Shown here one piece after another: positions 61,551 to 64,000 of a DNA stretch of 64,000 bases. This DNA comes from Sphingobacterium sp. CZ-2 (GTDB lineage: Bacteria > Bacteroidota > Bacteroidia > Sphingobacteriales > Sphingobacteriaceae): contig NZ_CP038159.1 in assembly GCF_004526235.1 (NCBI RefSeq), positions 3,038,001 to 3,102,000 on the forward strand, in the 5' to 3' direction. The position numbers and the translations under genes are program-made. Under the pieces are notes generated by a model that did no database searches, was not told the DNA's origin, and worked only from the letters and a program-made list of their open reading frames with translations. Each line of letters opens with the position of its first letter. The first letter of the stretch is position 1.

Positions 61551-62198
61551 TTACTTGACTTTTTTCAAATGAATGAATTGACTGTTGGACACCTCTCTTC
61601 TGTCTTCATCGCTGACGAATACCCATAAATTGATGTCTATTAGTCCCAAATCATCCTCCAACAAAAACCTTACGCTTTTATCCATGCGTTTAAATGGGGG
61701 AGGTGTAACGAATTTGTTGGTAGCTGGATCATAGAATACCAGATGTACGAGATCATCACCTCGTTTCTTCGGTTCTCCTGCAGGGGTTTCCCAGGTTAGT
61801 TGAAGGTTTTTATTGTTCGTTGCATCCCTTTCTACTTTCAATTTATGAAGGACATTTAATGATCCCTTGCTCAATTTGATTTTAGAAAGATCGAAATGTT
61901 TGATCAGTCCATCTCCAATCATATCAACCTGCATCAAGTTGGATATCGCTTCATTAAATGCTGTACGATCTGTTAATAAATGATCTTGATAACCCATATT
62001 GATGATGTTGGTGATGGGTTTCAAAAAGGAGATCGCTTTGGAAAACTTGAAACGGATAGCCGCTTGTTTCTCGGATGGAACGCGATTTACTTTTTTAGGT
62101 AAACTTTTGATGACGTCAATGCCTCTCCAAGTGCTACCAACGATGTTTCCGACCTTGCCGGAAAATCCGCCTAAAATACCTTTAAAAATTCTTGCCAT
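61551..62198 (-). CDS. DUF6266 family protein
   Basis: The 215-residue protein begins MARIFKGILGGFSGKVGNIVG and SSTWRGIDVIKSLPKKVNRVPS-like STWRGIDVIKSLP, the signature of DUF6266, a family largely confined to Sphingobacteriia and relatives and usually present in several copies. Two Ig-like beta domains may follow. No signal is evident. Function unknown; often near tRNA or prophage-like regions, though none is adjacent here. Confidence 0.87.
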   Translation of the reverse strand: MARIFKGILGGFSGKVGNIVGSTWRGIDVIKSLPKKVNRVPSEKQAAIRFKFSKAISFLKPITNIINMGYQDHLLTDRTAFNEAISNLMQVDMIGDGLIKHFDLSKIKLSKGSLNVLHKLKVERDATNNKNLQLTWETPAGEPKKRGDDLVHLVFYDPATNKFVTPPPFKRMDKSVRFLLEDDLGLIDINLWVFVSDEDRREVSNSQFIHLKKVK

Positions 62199-62385
62199 GA
62201 TTTTAATTTTTTTAATTTAATTTTACCATTGCGAGCATGCTTCGCTGTTAATTTTGATATCGATGGCTAAATTATCGTTGGGGAATTGCTGTTGGAAATT
62301 TTGAAAGTAATTGATAGTGAATGACTTGTATTGATAGGGTTTGAGTGCTTCGTAAAAAGAATAAAAAAATCAAATCATCTATATT

Positions 62386-62820
62386 ATGAATCCCATTCTC
62401 AGAAACATCCTCGCAATTATTGTAGGTTTTGTAATCGGAAGTGCTGTAAACATGTTTTTTATAAGTATTTCTGCTTCAGTTATTCCTATTCCAGAAGGAG
62501 TCGATAATACCACGACAGAAGGCCTAAAAGCAGGGTTGCATCTTTTTGAACCCAAACATTTTCTATTTCCTTTCTTGGCGCATGCTTTAGGAACGTTGGT
62601 CGGTGCTTTCTTTGCCGCCTGGATTGCAGCAAGCAGAAAACTGCTCTTTGCCATGATTATCGGTTTTCTTTTTATCCTAGGTGGCTTTGTAACTATTTTG
62701 GTGCTGCCTTCCCCGATCTGGTTCACGATCGTAGATTTGCTATTCGCTTATTTTCCAATGGCTTGGATTGGTTACTTTTTAGCTCAAAAGAAGAATCAAA
62801 AGGTTATCAATAAATTTTAA
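62386..62820 (+). CDS. Small membrane protein of unknown function
   Basis: The 144-residue protein has four membrane spans (NILAIIVGFVIGSAVNMFFI, PFLAHALGTLVGAFFAAWIA, LLFAMIIGFLFILGGFVTIL, FTIVDLLFAYFPMAWIGYFL) joined by short loops. It resembles small Bacteroidota permease-like proteins with no assigned function. Divergent from DUF6266; followed by the RNA hairpins at 62.9 kb. Confidence 0.8.
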   Translation: MNPILRNILAIIVGFVIGSAVNMFFISISASVIPIPEGVDNTTTEGLKAGLHLFEPKHFLFPFLAHALGTLVGAFFAAWIAASRKLLFAMIIGFLFILGGFVTILVLPSPIWFTIVDLLFAYFPMAWIGYFLAQKKNQKVINKF

Positions 62821-62880
62821 TCTGTTAAATAAATGTTAAAACACATATTTATTGTAACGTATGCAACTATTCTACCGTTA

Positions 62881-62888
62881 TACCTTTG
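62881..62888 (+). promoter_or_regulatory. Promoter -7 element upstream of RNA copy B
   Basis: TACCTTTG fits TAnnTTTG exactly. A TTG at 62852-62854 is 26 bases away, too far for a consensus -33 box, so only the -7 element is convincing. Confidence 0.45.
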
Positions 62889-62894
62889 AATTAA

Positions 62895-62974
62895 AGAAAT
62901 CTATACGATTTTCATAATTTAGGTTAATAATTGGTTAGTAAAGCCCTGAAGCTCCCCGCTTCAGGGCTTTCGTA
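62895..62974 (+). ncRNA. Short intergenic hairpin RNA candidate, copy B
   Basis: The unit TTCATAATTTAGGTTAATAA / TTGGTTAG (62911-62938) is followed by a 13-bp perfect stem (62940-62952 with 62958-62970) around loop TCCCC. The end is TTTCG with an AT-rich stretch, a weaker terminator than copy A. The leader is identical to that of copy C over about 26 bases and close to copy A. Confidence 0.6.
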
Positions 62975-63051
62975 ATTTATTAAGGTCCTTAAGCTGTTAA
63001 AAATTGTTAATCCCTCATCCCAGGTATAACATTGGCTATATACTTGCGTTT

Positions 63052-63155
63052 ATAATAGTGAAAAGCAAAAGAGTAATAGAGTAAAGTAATTTCATAATTT
63101 AGGTTAATAATTGGTTTGGTAGAAATCCTGAGGTCCCCACCTCAGGATTTTTTTG
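63052..63155 (+). ncRNA. Short intergenic hairpin RNA candidate, copy C
   Basis: The same leader (63091-63116, TTCATAATTTAGGTTAATAA / TTGGTT) is followed by a 12-bp perfect stem (63123-63134 with 63139-63150) around loop CCCC and then TTTTTTG, a good terminator. An AGTGAAAAGCAAAAGAGTAAT spacer precedes it (63057-63077). A TATACTTG at 63039-63046 may be its -7 box. Confidence 0.55.
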
Positions 63156-63200
63156 TGTATTATTGGTATCTTTGTTGTTTCATCAAACGATTTTATATAG

Positions 63201-64000
63201 ATGTCGATAAAAATTGGAGTTATAGGTAGCGGAAGTTGGGCAACAGCCATGATCAAGATGCTGACCGATAACCAACAAGAAAAACAGATAAATTGGTGGG
63301 TTCGCCGGCAAGAGGATTTGGAGTATATTGAAACCTACCATCATAATCCATCCTATTTAAGCGCTGTTGAAATTAAATTGGACAAGATCGATCTTTTCCA
63401 AGAAGTTAAGGAGGTGTTTGAAAACTCTGATATCATCATTTTGAACACCCCGGCTGCGTATTTAGAAGATGCGCTTAAGGAATTATCCCCAAACGATTTT
63501 CAAAATAAGTTGGTGGTATCTGCCATTAAAGGAATTGTGCCTTCCATTAAAATGATCGTAGGCGAATTCTTGAACAGTAAATTTCAAGTTGCACTAGAGG
63601 ATATCGTAGTCGTAGGAGGGCCTTGCCATGCCGAAGAAGTGTCTCTGGAAAAATTATCTTATTTGACCTTTGCTTCGAAAAACACGGCAAACTCTGCTGT
63701 TGTTGCACAATACTTCCAAACACACTATATTAAAACGGTTGTTTCCAACGATTTATTAGGTGTTGAATATGGGGCAGTACTTAAAAATATATATGCGTTA
63801 GCCTGTGGAATATGCCATGGTTTAGGATTTGGTGATAACTTCCAGGCAGTTTTGATTTCGAATGCCATTCGTGAAATGGAGCATTTTGTGAATGTTATTG
63901 ATCCGCAAAAAAGAGAAATCAATCAATCTGCTTATTTAGGAGACCTTTTAGTGACCTCATATTCTCAATTCAGCAGAAATAGGACCTTCGGAAATATGAT
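63201..64000 (+). CDS. gpsA: Glycerol-3-phosphate dehydrogenase [NAD(P)+], partial
   Basis: From the ATG at 63201 about 266 residues are seen before the window ends. The nucleotide motif IGVIGSGSWATAMIKML at the start (GSGSWATA) and VVSAIKGIVPS and VVGGPCHAEEVS mark GpsA, with KNIYALACGICHGLGFGDN containing the catalytic Lys (segments shortened). It reduces dihydroxyacetone phosphate to sn-glycerol 3-phosphate for phospholipid synthesis. It follows the RNA copy C terminator by about 50 bases and probably has its own promoter. Confidence 0.94.
   Translation, partial: MSIKIGVIGSGSWATAMIKMLTDNQQEKQINWWVRRQEDLEYIETYHHNPSYLSAVEIKLDKIDLFQEVKEVFENSDIIILNTPAAYLEDALKELSPNDFQNKLVVSAIKGIVPSIKMIVGEFLNSKFQVALEDIVVVGGPCHAEEVSLEKLSYLTFASKNTANSAVVAQYFQTHYIKTVVSNDLLGVEYGAVLKNIYALACGICHGLGFGDNFQAVLISNAIREMEHFVNVIDPQKREINQSAYLGDLLVTSYSQFSRNRTFGNM

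Larger units (their letters stand above)
62821..63200. other. Gene-free region with tandem hairpin RNAs
   Basis: This 380-base gap before gpsA holds two copies of a shared leader-plus-hairpin unit (copies B and C), each with an upstream A/T-rich spacer. No open reading frame is apparent. Confidence 0.7.

Overview
The window looks like a chromosomal segment of a Bacteroidota bacterium, most likely a Sphingobacterium or Pedobacter relative (Sphingobacteriaceae). The signs are Bacteroidota-type promoters (TTTG about 19 bases before TAnnTTTG), a gene of the futalosine menaquinone route (mqnC), a GH92 mannosidase, SusC-like barrel proteins, DUF6266, DUF1543 and DUF6157 proteins, and moderate AT-rich composition. 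No plasmid functions, complete prophage, rRNA operon or CRISPR array is visible. The two edge genes (an MFS transporter on the left, gpsA on the right) are cut by the window.

Layout. 1-5.9 kb: MFS exporter, a 5'-nucleotidase split into two overlapping exported proteins, a ROK repressor, a PQQ-type sugar dehydrogenase lipoprotein and YqgE. 6-8.4 kb: pdxH followed by an isolated nuoC-nuoD pair. 8.4-10.7 kb: a small-RNA candidate, palindromic intergenic repeats, a class A beta-lactamase-like protein and a DUF1543 protein. 10.6-31 kb is ordinary housekeeping and surface metabolism: M1 peptidase, Spx/ArsC-like protein, fructose-bisphosphate aldolase, xerC-hpf, ferritin, outer-membrane barrel protein, quinone oxidoreductase, GH92, a 58-residue acidic protein, scpB, mqnC, a DAACS symporter and a flavin oxidoreductase. 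31-41.5 kb holds an unusual run of small stand-alone SRPBCC, VOC and DUF1801 proteins. 41.8-50.1 kb: Tat-exported phospholipase C, FMN reductase, a WGR-like/propeller protein, a P2-type calcium ATPase, an acetyltransferase and a secreted nuclease.

50.15-55.85 kb is an accessory island beside tRNA-Ser(TGA). It contains a two-gene Gabija-type anti-phage system (an OLD/TOPRIM nuclease GajA and a UvrD-like helicase GajB) flanked by decay: a serine-recombinase N-terminal stub, a DUF1016 (YhcG-type) C-terminal stub and a membrane-anchored gene broken by two frameshifts. 55.85-64 kb returns to core sequence: tRNA-Ser and tRNA-Arg with near-identical promoters, an HxlR regulator diverging from a TauE/SafE exporter over a perfect palindrome, an M14 carboxypeptidase, DUF6266, two tandem hairpin RNAs and gpsA.

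The best candidate for something not yet described is a family of three short intergenic transcripts (8.5 kb, 62.9 kb, 63.1 kb). They share a conserved 24-26 base leader followed by a terminator-like hairpin. In two of them the stem sequence changes but pairing and a CCCC loop are kept. The Gabija pair is a known system family. Its island context is what merits a second look.
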